Source: Crocodylus rhombifer (Eukaryota; Chordata; Crocodylia; Crocodylidae). From it: a stretch of 64,000 nucleotides of DNA. The notes beneath the pieces were generated by a model. It had not been told where the DNA came from and made no database searches. It was given only the letters and a program-made list of their open reading frames with translations. Each line of letters starts with the position of its first letter. Position 1 is the stretch's first letter. Where the stretch lies: the NCBI GenBank assembly GCA_038503035.1, contig JAVSML010001080.1:1-64000 (forward strand), read 5' to 3'. Shown in pieces: positions 1 through 11,220 of this stretch. The position numbers and the translations under genes were made by a program.

Positions 1-1334
1 GGGGGGGGGAGTATGATTTCGGTTGTATTCAGCATCTGAAGGGAAACTTGGATCGGGGTTGTTCTGGGAATTGCCTGCCAGGAGCAAGGGGGAGGGGGGA
101 GGTTGGGAAAAGGGAGAGATTCAGGTCTTTGCAGGGCTGCTTGAGTTGCAGCAGCAGGTGCAGGAGGGTGAGAGCAGGGGTAGCTGTTTATAAAGCTTGG
201 AGGAACAAGGAGAAAATCATCATCAGGAAACCATTGTTTGTCCCTTTCCCCTGGGTTAAAGAAGAAGGGTTAAAAGAAGAAGCTGCTGTCAAAACACAGC
301 AGAGGCAGGAAGCACAAACAGGGTAAATGGATGAAGGTCCCAGGTGTCTCCCTGAAATTAACCCTAATGAACAGGAACTGTAGGTTACAACAGCCACTGG
401 CAGCAGGAGAAACAACAACAAACCATTGTTTGCCCTTGCCTGTCTGGATCCCCACTGAGAAGCAGCACAACACGTTATTAGACACTCATATTTAGATGTA
501 GGCATGTGCGAGTATCAATACATATGCATATGTATATAACATACATACACATGCGTATATTAATCCCCATTTGGGTCTTGCTTTGCTAACCCTGCTGTCT
601 GCACAAAGTATTGTTCAGGATCTCTTCTCTCTCCAAGGGTAAAATACAAAAGGCATAACACTTCTCCCCTCTGATACCTATTTATTGCTTGTGCACAAAG
701 CCACCATTATAAAATAATCATTGCCTAACCTTTGACAGAAATGGTGCCTGTTTCTGCATCTGTCATGGAGGATTTTTTAAAGTTTAAGTAATGAGATTAG
801 GAGCATGCTAAGCCTTTTGTGTGGCTGCACTTTAAAAAAAATAACCCACTCACTAAGAATATGACCACTAAAATAAATAATGCAGTTTTATCCAACTGTG
901 CAAATTTATTGTCATATTTTGCTCTTGTGCACTGCTATATTTTCCAGAGATGGCTTCTTATTAGGGGTGGTTTGATAAATTCCTTCTTCATGGAGATGAC
1001 ATAATACAGTAACTGCAGAAGTGTTAAACTGGCTAATGGCCATGGGGAAATTAGCAAATGGATCCAGGAGAGAAGTTTCTAGGTGGTATAAAGTGGGCCT
1101 GGTGCTCTCCTCCAGTGTACAAACCCAGAGAGTGCTCCTGCCATAACTGACCTTGAAAAGCTACCTCAGAAAACAGCCTGGACTGCAAAATGGACATTAC
1201 TAGATAATCACCTACATGAGGAACCAAACTCAGAACCTGGTGGTTTAAACAATTTTCCAGTAGCCTTTGGGGCTGGGGTTCAAAAGCTCCCTTAGCACAA
1301 GATATACGTAAGAAAGGATCTCTGTACTTAGCAA
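1..1334. other. No gene seen; left edge
   Basis: The window opens with a run of nine G, then mixed sequence with short open frames on both strands that show no recognisable domain, followed by AT-rich DNA. I see no splice-framed exon or RNA gene. Around 510-560 there is a short alternating ATAC/ATAT stretch. Confidence 0.6.
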
Positions 1335-1589
1335 AGGTCTCAGATTGCAGCAAGGGAAGTTTAGGATAAATAAGGAAAAAAATCTCTCTCACTAGGATGG
1401 TAGGAAAACACTGGAACAGGTTACCCAGAGAGGCTCTCGCATCTCTATCTTTGGAGGTTTTTTAGACCTGCTTGGACAGATGCCTTGTCTGGGATGATTT
1501 AGATGGGAATGGTCCTGCTTTGAGCAGGTGGCTGGACTGGATGACTTCCTGAGGTCCCTTCCAACCTTACTTTTCTATAATTCTATGAC
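1335..1589 (+). mobile_element. CR1 LINE 3'-end fragment
   Basis: This is the 3' end of a CR1 non-LTR retrotransposon, 5'-truncated. The diagnostic parts are the coding remnant GGAACAGGTTACCCAGAGAGG near 1415, the segment CTGGACTGGATGACTTCCTG near 1534, the GAGGTCCCTTCCAACC block at 1551, and a terminal 8-bp tandem tail (TTCTATAA, TTCTATGA) at 1573-1588. It reads on the plus strand and has no open frame of note. The left boundary is approximate. Confidence 0.85.
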
Positions 1590-4500
1590 ATTCAGTCTTC
1601 AGAAACCATGTGTGCTGTCCATATTAAAGAGAGCCACAGCAACACATACACACTTAGGAAAGTATTAGAAATGTACTTCATTTCAAAAGAAAAAGAACTA
1701 CAATACATGGGGTATTGATGTGTGGCAAGTTTTCAGTCTAGTGGCAATGGTTTGTGGTTTTCTGGTCTTTATACAATGCAATGCATGCAACATTTAATAT
1801 ATATATTTCTCATGGCTCAGGAATTATGGTCTGAGTATTAATGCTTTACTAATAAACAAATAGCAAACATGAAGTTTGGTGCCTGGTTTTCTGTTACAGG
1901 CAAAAGAAGCTGCAGGTTCTTTGTCTTTGGATACTTGGGTAACAAATGATCAGTGTCATGATTCCCATCAAAGGTGACATATATACTGGAATTTGTTCTG
2001 AACTTTGGTAGGACAGAAAACAAGATGTTGATCTGCAGGGCACTGAACATGGCTTACCTCACTCCCCTGACATACTTGAGAGGGGTTTGGGAATTTAGTC
2101 TTTATTGTTTAGTGGGAAGTAAGAGCCACCTATCACCTTTAAGCTCCTGCTTGTAGAAGTCGCAAGATTTCTCAGCCGTGACAACATTCATATTTTAACT
2201 TCCATTTTTAATTAATGTACTTTAAGTTTCCTAAATACTTGGTTGTCCTCCAGTTCAACAGTAGCTGTGAGATCCTCCCAAGTGTTATGGAACTATATGA
2301 CCATATACATTAGATATTTATAAAATCGTATATGCCCAGAGGCATTTCCACAAATACAAATAATAATTTATAGAAAGGATCAAGACAGAGTGAAACAAGA
2401 ACTAAAACTGATTTTACTATAGATGTTAGTCCTACACTTCACATATGACCATTGTAGGATAAAACATTTATTGTGAATGTCTTGTAAAAAAATAATTTTA
2501 TGCAATTTTGCTCAAATATTAATAACTAATCAAACAGTACCTATTTGGATTCTAGATTTTACAGACAGCATTCAATTTAATTTTTTCCTGCTATTTAGTT
2601 GTTTAATGCCCTAGCCTGCCAAAACTTATGCATAGGCTTACCTTCACATACAGAGGAGACCTGCTGATTTCAATTTATGTCACTTACCTAGTCAGAAGGT
2701 AACTTTCAAATTTTGAATATTTGCCATGAATTTTTCATGAAAGATAGACCAAAAACTATTTGAAGAAATGTCAAACCACAAATAAATGAGATAATATTGT
2801 AGTTTGTTCACTACTGATTTGTGAATGCATGGAAATGACATTTTGTAATTTAATTTATTAAAATTTTTGATCGTGTCTATGTCAGAAAAGACACTTTTTC
2901 CTGAATATTTTCTTTTTGGTTTAGAAACAAAGTACACAGAAGCTACAAGCTTCATTTCCTATGTTAGCAAATATATTTGAAGTTCCCTTCAAAACAAACA
3001 AAGTATTTAAGCCACATTTCCTGGAATCACCTATTCTAAGTAAACACAAAACCTATACATATTAGTTCTTCTACTTAATCTTACAACAAAAGAATTCAAT
3101 AACTTGTTTGGTTAAGTGCTAGTATTTACACAACTTGAGTGAATACTGCATTTTGTTTTGCACTGTCTGTAGCTACCAGATAAAATCTGGTGCCCAATCC
3201 TGAGAGGTTAACATAATCAAGATAGTTCAGTTTGGAAAGCAGCACTGAGAAACAAGGCAATCATCAAGGAACAAGTTCTCTTTATGTAAAACAGTTCCCC
3301 CTAGTGGATAGTCTCTGTACAGTATCACAGATGGGAAGTACTCCAACTCAGACACTGACAGTTTAAAAAGATTAATCTATTTAGAAAATATTCCCGGCAA
3401 GCACGACAGTCACACTTTTTATATACAAAATATATGGATTTAGGGAAGAAATAAGCCAGCCAATTTTAGCAGAAACATTTGCTTAAAATTATAGCTTTAA
3501 TTATGAACCATTTATTTACACTTAAATAAAAATATCACAAGGAATATCCACAGACAAATCAGAATAATGTAAACATAAATAAATACACATCATAACACTT
3601 TAGTATTATATATGAGGAACTTTTCATATTGCAATGAAGGAAATAAAAGCCATTCGAAGAAAAAGGAAACATGCTACATAAAAAGAGAGATGTAGCTAAA
3701 ACGATGAAGATTTTAAATTTAAGACTGGGTTTCTCACCCACTTCCAAACTTGCATGCTGAAGTGGGGTGAATAAGAGGAGATCCTAATAAGAAAATATTT
3801 TTCAGGTCAAAACCAAAAGGTCAAATTCACAAGTGGTGAATAACTCCAGTAGCATCATTTAGCAGTTACACTGGAAATGAATTTTTGTCATAGTCTAATT
3901 TTAAAAATAATAATTATATGTAACCAACAGATGAAAATGCATAATCTGCTCCCTAAATTTCAACTATGCTGTATCCATATGGATACAGTCAGACCATTAT
4001 TATTTATTTGTGTTTGATGAAAATTTCATTGAATTAGTGGCTGAGCCCAGAAAATAAGACCTAACCATTTCTATTGCTGGCTATGCTACAGTAGGTTATC
4101 AGCAAAATTGTTCAGCTTCCCTCTGTGCTTCAGTTTCCCAGTGTAGGCAACTGGAACTTATCTGTTCCTCACACAGATGCTAAGAGGCTTAATAGTGTTT
4201 CTAAAATGGCTAATATGACTACATGAAAGGTACTGTATAAAACTATAAAGGAGTGCTTCAGAAAGAAAAATACCAAAACATTTTTTATAATAGGAAGTGC
4301 ACTGCAGTTGTCCTTTCATGCTGAAACATCATTCAGCAAATATAAAAGCATTCACATGAAAAAAATGCCATACACCTCACCATTTAGGAAACAGGGTAAT
4401 TCCCAGGGAATCCTATCAAAAGGCAGGGAGAAGGTTTTTACGTGGTGGACAACAAGCACCATTGGACTAGCTTCTCCCAAGAGGCCTAATCCTTGTTACA

Positions 4501-6250
4501 GAAATGTTCTGTATATATGCAAGTAATTACTAGATAAGGTGCCAGTAGGTGGCACCCAAGAATGTGTACTATAGTTCTTGGATTTTGTAGGCGCAGTAAA
4601 GCTTTTTGTTGGGCACAATGAATGGCTTGCCTTGGCAACATGATACATGAGCTCTTAACAACCGTCTCTCACCAACACATTCTCAGACTATGTTCTCTAA
4701 ACAAGCCTCCTATTTGCCACCAATTACCTACCGATGAGTCTAAAAAGCATCCAGGGAGATGTGGTGAGCAACAGGCAATTACTTAATAAATTTGATTTAC
4801 CTGGAGAATATGGACCAGAATTCAAACCCTTCTGCTCCAAACAGCTTCTAGCACTAGAGTGAAGTTCCCTTAAACAAAAGACATGGTAGAGACTTGACAA
4901 AACAAGGGACATCATAATCCCTCCTTCAAAAAGTTTTTGAGCTAAAGCAGGAATCCCTTCTGTGGCAGCTGGAGCTGTAGAAAGTACTAGGTTTTTAACT
5001 GTTCCAGTAAGCCAACAAGGAGCTTACACACCACCCAATGCCTTTATACCTCTGCATGTGTACAACCCACCAGCCAAATTACACAAAGACTCATACCTGA
5101 ACATTAGAAGTTGCAAAAAGTCCAATGCAGCAATTGAATGTCATCTGTATCAAATCCTTGTGTTCCAAAAGGACTCAATTACTAAACCGATCACACGTAG
5201 TGTGGGAGCTAGGTCTAGAGCTTTGTCTTTTGAAGCTCCAGAAACATAAATGTCTGCCACTTGGCAATAACACAACAATGGGTGGGTGAGTGGGTTATGA
5301 TCCCTTGGCACTGCCTGGATGTGGGTGCTGAAATGGAGCCAAAGGCATATGTCACCCTCTGGCAGCTCCAGCTATGGCAGTAGGGAGGGCAGAGCAACAA
5401 TGACAGGGTTGGTCGCACCTGGGTGACAGCAGCCCACAGTGCAAGGATACTGTCCAGCAGAAACAGGATGTGGGGAGGGGGAGGGAAGTATCAGAAAGGG
5501 TTATCCCTCTCATCTTTTATGCAGCCAGTTTGTTTTTTTAATGACTGCTTGACTTGTTTCAGCAGCAAAAAGGGAAGGGACATTTCTGACTGCATCACTG
5601 AACTGCCATTGTCTCTGAACAAGGCATGATTACCACCCCAGGCACGGAAATGAGTGGTTACACCACTGCCACTAGACATAAAAAAACCTGTTTCTTAAGT
5701 GGTAGGTCTCTAGTCCTTTTTGCGGACAGACCCCAGAGAGTAGTACTACACACACAAGTCAAAACTGGCATAAAAGAGGAATGGTGGAGAGGTACTGTGG
5801 GGCTTTAGAGCTAGCAAGTCTAGAAGGAAGGAAGGAAGGATCTAAAAACAGTCTCATTTTGCTGGACAAGGAAAGCTGGAGAGTTCTTCTGAATAGAGAC
5901 TTCTGATGCTATCTTATGAAAGTTTAAATGCTGCAACAGTTTGCTCCACAGAAATTCCACTAAAAGCTTTTCATTTGATGAAGAGCACAGTACCAAAAGT
6001 GACCAAGAGCCTAAGACTCTTTAAAAAGTATTTTTCCAAGAAAAATACATCAATGCTGCACCAGTTAGGTATGGAGAATACATATGCAACAGCAGAAATC
6101 AAGTTTCTGTCAGTGTGATTTCCTTTAGGTTGCTCTTGTTATCTTATGCTTATTTAAACAACGTGAATACTTACTGATTGTGACAAACTTTTCACTTTGA
6201 ATTTTTTTCTCATTGCACAACAATACATGTGCAGACTGACAGTGATTACA
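1590..6250. other. Unique-looking AT-rich DNA, no gene
   Basis: About 4.7 kb of AT-rich sequence without a coding region I can support. Short open frames (for example 2692-2955 minus and 4962-5249 plus) have no domain signature and no splice context. A short GGAA run lies near 5825-5840. I see no obvious transposon end. Confidence 0.6.
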
Positions 6251-6340
6251 GTTTCATAGTTTCATAGTTGGTAGGGTCGGAAGGGACCTGAGCAGATCAT
6301 CAAGTCCAACCCCCTGCCATGGCAGGAAAGAGTACTGGGG

Positions 6341-6847
6341 TCAAACGACGCCACCAAGGTGTTTGTCTAGCCTTGTCTTAAAGACCCCCAGGGTAGGAGC
6401 CAGCACCACTTCACTTGGAAGTTGGTTCCAGATCCTAGCTGCCCTGACAGTGAAGTAGTGCCACCTGATGTCTAGCCTGAATCTACCCTCTGCCAGCTTG
6501 TGACCATTATTTCTAGTCCCTCCTGGTAGTGCTCGGGGGAACAGGGACCTCCCCAATGCCTGCTGGTCCCCTCTGACTAGTTTGTAACAGGCCACTAGAT
6601 CCCCCCTCAGGCTTCTCTTGTGAAGGCTGAACAGGTTCAGGTCCCATAGCCTCTCCTCATAGGGCCTGCCCTGCTGCCCCCTGATCACGTGAGTGGCCCT
6701 CCTCTGGAGCCTCTCCATGTTATCCCTCTTGAAGTGTGGCACCAAGAACTGGATGCAGTACTCCAGCTGTGGCCTGACCAGTGCTGCATAGAGGGGGAGG
6801 ATCACCTCCTTGGACCTGCCTGAGAAGTGTCTGTGGATGCATGACAA
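6341..6847 (-). pseudogene. CR1 ORF2 C-terminal remnant
   Basis: A 168-residue open frame encoding the C-terminal part of the CR1 ORF2 protein, downstream of the reverse transcriptase catalytic motifs. It contains the thumb-like block RPQLEYCIQF and the conserved tail FTVRAARIWNQLPSEVV. Family knowledge: CR1 ORF2 has an apurinic endonuclease followed by a reverse transcriptase; both catalytic domains are missing here because of 5' truncation. The start Met is internal and has no meaning as a translation start. The same tail occurs in the longer CR1 at 28478-30358. Confidence 0.85.
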
Positions 6848-6892
6848 GGTGCGGTTGGCCTTCCTGACCGCGCCCCCACACTGTCAGCCCAT

Positions 6893-6941
6893 TTCATAGA
6901 CATTAGGGCTGGAAGGGACCTCGGGAGATCATCGAGCCCAT
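6893..6941 (-). mobile_element. Tiny CR1 tail nested in CR1
   Basis: A 42-bp CR1 3'-end fragment (TTCATAGACATTAGGGCTGG, then AAGGGACCTCGGGAGATCATC) sits inside the larger CR1 and splits its sequence between TGTCAG and GTTCAG. AGCCCAT occurs on both sides (6886-6892 and 6935-6941), as a 7-bp target duplication or microhomology would leave. The surrounding CR1 resumes exactly after the second copy. Confidence 0.65.
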
Positions 6942-7019
6942 GTTCAGCTTGGCATCAATAATGACGCCAAGATCATTTTCTGCTTCTGCACTGATGAGAA
7001 GGGTGTTCCCCACCCTTTA

Positions 7020-9575
7020 GGTATGCCTCTTATTAGATAAGATGCCAATAGAAAGGAGAGCTGTACAAGAAATACTTACAGGAGGTACTTAAAACAATAC
7101 TTGTAAGTGGCTGTAGGTCCAATCCTGTATTACTAAAGTCAGCATAAACCTCCTGCACTTTAGAAGATGTAGGGCTGTGTTCTAAATGCATACACCAAGA
7201 AAAATGAACGTAGCTTTACATAAACTGTACTGCTATCTTGCATAATAAAGTTGGAAACTAGCTTGAAGCAACATGCCTTTGCTCCACTGGTAACCTTTCC
7301 TTGTCTTGTGAAGCACAGAAAAGGGTGCCTACCTATTTAATCTTTATGCAAACAAAATTCCTATCAACTTCAAAGAGAGTTACTCTGCTATATAAGGTTC
7401 TATTATCCTGATGCCACTGTGGCTGATTCAGAGAAAGCTTCACTTCTGTTAGTATAGACAGCTAACGAAGCAGAACATATCGCAATATTTAAAAAATTAC
7501 CAAACATTTTTTAAAATGTAATGTATTTACTATCATAGACACTCAGACCAAAACTTCTGCTGAAGTAAATCAGAGCTACACCACTGACTGCAGTGGAGCT
7601 ACACAAATCTATAGCAACTGAGAATTTTACAATGTGAAATATTTAGTTATGCAAGTGAAAGCTACTGATCTGTATATAAAACTTGATTTTATTGCATGTT
7701 TATGCACTTACCCAGTTAATTTCTTTACTATTAGTTCTTTTTATCAGGAGCTAATTTAAGCACTAGTTATGTTAGTACACCCAAACTGAAGATTCAGTCT
7801 AGTTTATATTTTGCATCCCTCCACTCCCTGTTCCAAGAATTAAATAGGCATTTAGCCTGACAATGCAATCTTTTCCTATCAAAACATTTTTACAAAGATT
7901 AACTAATCTGGATTCACCACACCTCTATGAAACACCCCCTACTAGTACAGTATTAGAATATGTCTGAGACATTTGGTTTCATGCTGGGTGGAAACTCACA
8001 TTGACAGAAGAGCAGGGTATCTCAGCAGAGTGACTTTAATAGGTTTCCTACCACTTCTGGTGACCATCTAAGGTAGTGAAACTCTATAGCACTCATATGA
8101 ACTAAATAAAAATTGATATCTGATTCTGCAGTTTCCTTTCCCCACAAGTGTGTCTTTGGTTCTTTTGAAAGTTATTGGCTTCTTAGGTCCTTCAGCGTGA
8201 TATTTGATGGATTCCCATTATCCTGTTACCAACACCCCAAGATGGAATGAGTTCAGTGGATTTATTCCCAAAACACTCCCTTTTGGTTGGATTGCTGCAA
8301 GGCTCATTCAGTCAAAGTACACAGAATATGCTAAATATAAAGCTTTTACTAATGTAACATTGAGGATGCACCACTGAAATCTGAGAAGGTGAAGTACAGC
8401 AAAAATGAAGGCTTTAGCAGCAACATTAATGTGCCCATACTGTACTCTTCATGTGCATGTAATAAAAGTACTATTAAGATTAACTCCAGATGGAAGATGA
8501 ACCATTCCATTAGTATGAATACTACTGAGCTTTCCTTTCAATCCCAAATCTAGGCAACCCACTGTAGGAGGAAGAAAATGGAAATGCTTGAAAATGGAAA
8601 TGCTCCTGAAGGCCAGATAGATTTTCCACCACAAGAAACCCAGAAACCCAGTTCTGTGATTTGCTGTAGCGTTTATCCTATGCAATAAAAAAGATCACTA
8701 GAACTGGAGGGTAAAAACACAGGAACAACTGAGAATCATCAATTTTCTATTCCTGCAATTATAGGAAGCAGAGGGTTTGTGACATACAATTAGATAATTA
8801 CTTCTAAGTGTTTCCAAGGAAGATGAAAAATCTCCTCCTTAGTCCTAAAACGATGTGGTTGTGATAGTCCAGGAAATTTGTGAGGCAGGGATTTGTGTGT
8901 GATATTTTTCATTGGACCATTGCAAGATTGGGATAAACTTAAAGACTCTTTCAAATGCAATTCATTCTTCTTCAGGTTCCTACTAATTTTTCCTGAGGGA
9001 ACATTGTGCCCTGACCTCAAAATAGCTCACATCTAACCTTTTGCACATTAGTAAACATTTCCTACTGAAGGGGTGATCATGTCTTAAAGTATGCATGCCC
9101 CAGATTTCCTTAATGTATCCTTCTATGATTTATTTGACAGACATGTAAACAGTCACACCAAAGTTAGGAATAAGGCAGTCACTTTTCAAACACAGGAGAA
9201 AGGTAAATATACACAAAACGAGCCATAGAAATAGCACCACTAAAAAAACCCAGAAAACCAGCTATATAGTAAACTAGCTTCTCCAAATGAATTACTTCTT
9301 ATAGTACTTGGATTTCATCAGCAGCATGTTTATGTCTTTTAGAAGTCAGTTATTATGAGACATTTTAAAACATCCAGTGCAAAAAACATGGAATACCATG
9401 TGTTGTTTTCCTACACAAGACATAAATCCAATTAGCTTTTATAACTAGATATAAGGCATAATGAGTGAGTAAAAGAGAGACTTACTATTTACAAGGAACC
9501 ATTACAAGGCTCCATTTAGTTGCAACTTACTGTGATACTTTTAATTTATCCCGTCCAGGAGGCATTGATACCCAC
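7020..9575. other. No gene seen; AT-rich
   Basis: AT-rich DNA with no coding region I can support. At about 7545-7635 there is a short, partly symmetrical segment (ACCACTGACTGCAGTGG with related flanks) resembling the small palindromic repeats common in reptile genomes; similar wording recurs near 10580-10640. The open frames at 8449-8685 and 8790-9020 on the minus strand show no domain. Confidence 0.5.
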
Positions 9576-9682
9576 CTTGGAGTTTATTTTGAAGTTTAGT
9601 CTCAATATAGCCTTATTTGAGCAAAGCTTGCGATGACACATGATTGCCTGCTTGTGCTTCACACTTGTATGATTCGGAGTCC
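9576..9682 (-). other. Possible Ig-domain-like exon
   Basis: On the minus strand a pyrimidine-rich acceptor (TTGTTTTCTCTTCCTAG, ending at 9683) precedes a 107-nt segment that ends at a good donor (CCAAG|GTGGGT). Read in the second frame, it opens with Asp-Ser-Glu-Ser-Tyr-Lys-Cys-Glu-Ala, which resembles the D-x-G-x-Y-x-C signature of the F strand of immunoglobulin domains (here Glu replaces the usual Gly), followed by about 14 more residues and a TAA at 9615-9613. Seen: the splice context and the motif. Inferred: an exon of an Ig-superfamily gene or pseudogene. The in-frame stop before the donor argues for a pseudo-exon or a truncated isoform. I found no partner exon. Confidence 0.25.
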
Positions 9683-11059
9683 CTAGGAAGAGAAAACAAT
9701 ATAAAAATGTTATTCTTTTCCAAGGGAGAGACTACTTACATTAGTCTATAGCATAAGATTGAAAATGTCTTGGGCCCATAACGTTAGAAAGGTCTAATTG
9801 TCTCTTTCTGGCCCACTACACAGATGGGCATCTGCCAAAGAATCATGTCTAGCTGTGCTCACAAAAAGGAGACACAATTCTAGTTAATGGTCAGTTCTAA
9901 AAGGTGCTGAGCATTCTCACCTTGATCCAGCAAAGCACTGAAGTTGGTGTTTACCTTTTAAGTATGATGAATCCCAATGACTTAAATGTCTGTAGTCACA
10001 TATTTAATGCAAACTCTGTACAGAAGTGCTTTTCTAGATCAGGGCAACAGTGTTCAGCATCATGCAGAATCAAACAGCAAGTGAACTGAAGAGTCTGTGT
10101 AGAACTTGCCATCCTTAACTGACTTAATTTGTTCTTATACCCAGTCCAGGCCTTCACAATACTGTATCCAAGCTGTGTATCAGAGATACCACATTCAATT
10201 TCATAATGGATATAGCTTTGGGCTATTTTGAAATATATGGACTTTAATTAACAAATCATTTTTAAAACAGTGAAAATACATCAGTGATTTATATATCTGA
10301 GTTTGATAGCCAGTGGCAAATACTGAACAAATAAAAATGGCAATGGTTACTTACCACCATTCCTGTTTATGCTGGTAAAAATGAGAGGTCATGGTACCAA
10401 AGCAATTCAATGTAATATTCCAGTTCCTTGTTGCTATCTCTAAACACAACCACTCTCAAATCCAATGCACTAGGAGAGTGAAACCTATACTTTTAACTAT
10501 AGTCCTGTGACAATAGCTAATACTACAATCCCATTTGGAGAAGTTACATAGATATTGTACACTGTCTTTGGAACCCACTCATGGTGCCAGATCCAAAGTT
10601 GACTGAAGTCAATAGAAGTCTATTGATTTCAGTAGGTTTTGTTTAGGCCCATAGTGGTAGGGTATATAGCAGCTGCTATGAAAAGGTCAGCATTTGCCAA
10701 GAGAGATCACAGTTATTTCAATGTCTAAATATAACAGAATACTGAGATATTATCAGATGCCTCTGCATAGTAACTGTTGTTAAACAGAATCATTTCATGA
10801 CAACCAATGTGATGAAAATCCATTTATAGAATTCAGTTGCGGCCTCTAGGCACTTCTATAATAAATAATGATACGCTTAAGCTTCAGTGACTAAACAATC
10901 TAGGCAGGGGTGAGCTGCTCACAAAGTCTGGAACTGCTCACATAGGAGGTGTTATTTAGAAAAGTAGGATGAATCTCGGATGCCTTCATTATCCTAGAAC
11001 ATGCTCATTATAATTCAAATTTTAGTTAGATCCTCATCTAGGTACAGGGGCTGACCAGG
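9683..11059. other. No gene seen
   Basis: AT-rich sequence without a supported feature. A phrase near 10580-10640 (CCAGATCCAAAGTTGACTGA and AGTCAATAGAAGTCTATTGA) resembles a short interspersed repeat seen around 7560, too weak to name. Confidence 0.5.
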
Positions 11060-11220
11060 GGTTCAATAGCACAGCTTCATCCCTGGGGATCTTTAAGAAG
11101 AGGCTTGATGCCTACCTGGCTGGACTCATTTGAGTCCAGTTTTTTTCTCCTGCCCAGGCGGGGGGTTGGACTTAAAGATCTGCAAGGTCCCTTCTGACCC
11201 TACTTCTATGATTCTATGAT
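11060..11220 (+). mobile_element. CR1 LINE 3'-end fragment
   Basis: The last 160 bp of a CR1 copy on the plus strand: GATCTTTAAGAAGAGGCTTG (the end of ORF2), then CTACCTGGCTGG, CTGCCCAGGCGGGGGGTTGG, CAAGGTCCCTTCTGACCCTA, and a terminal TTCTATGA TTCTATGA tandem at 11204-11219. There is no usable open frame. The left edge is approximate. Confidence 0.85.

Larger units (their letters stand above)
6251..7019 (-). mobile_element. CR1 LINE, 5'-truncated, minus strand
   Basis: A CR1 copy in reverse orientation. Its 3' tail lies at the left: two TTTCATAG-type 8-mers at about 6252-6268, then the GTAGGGTCGGAAGGGACCTG block and CCCCCTGCCATGGCAGG. It continues rightward through the coding remnant at 6341-6847 and CR1-like sequence (TTGGCCTTCCTGACCGCG, then GTTCAGCTTGGCATCAAT) to about 7019. 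It is interrupted at 6893-6941 by a second CR1 tail. The right boundary is an estimate. Confidence 0.88.

Noticed and set aside
7545..7635. Perfect palindromic MITE
   Set aside because: The symmetry is short and imperfect on inspection (only CCACTG/CAGTGG pairs cleanly), so I kept it only as a weak repeat mention.
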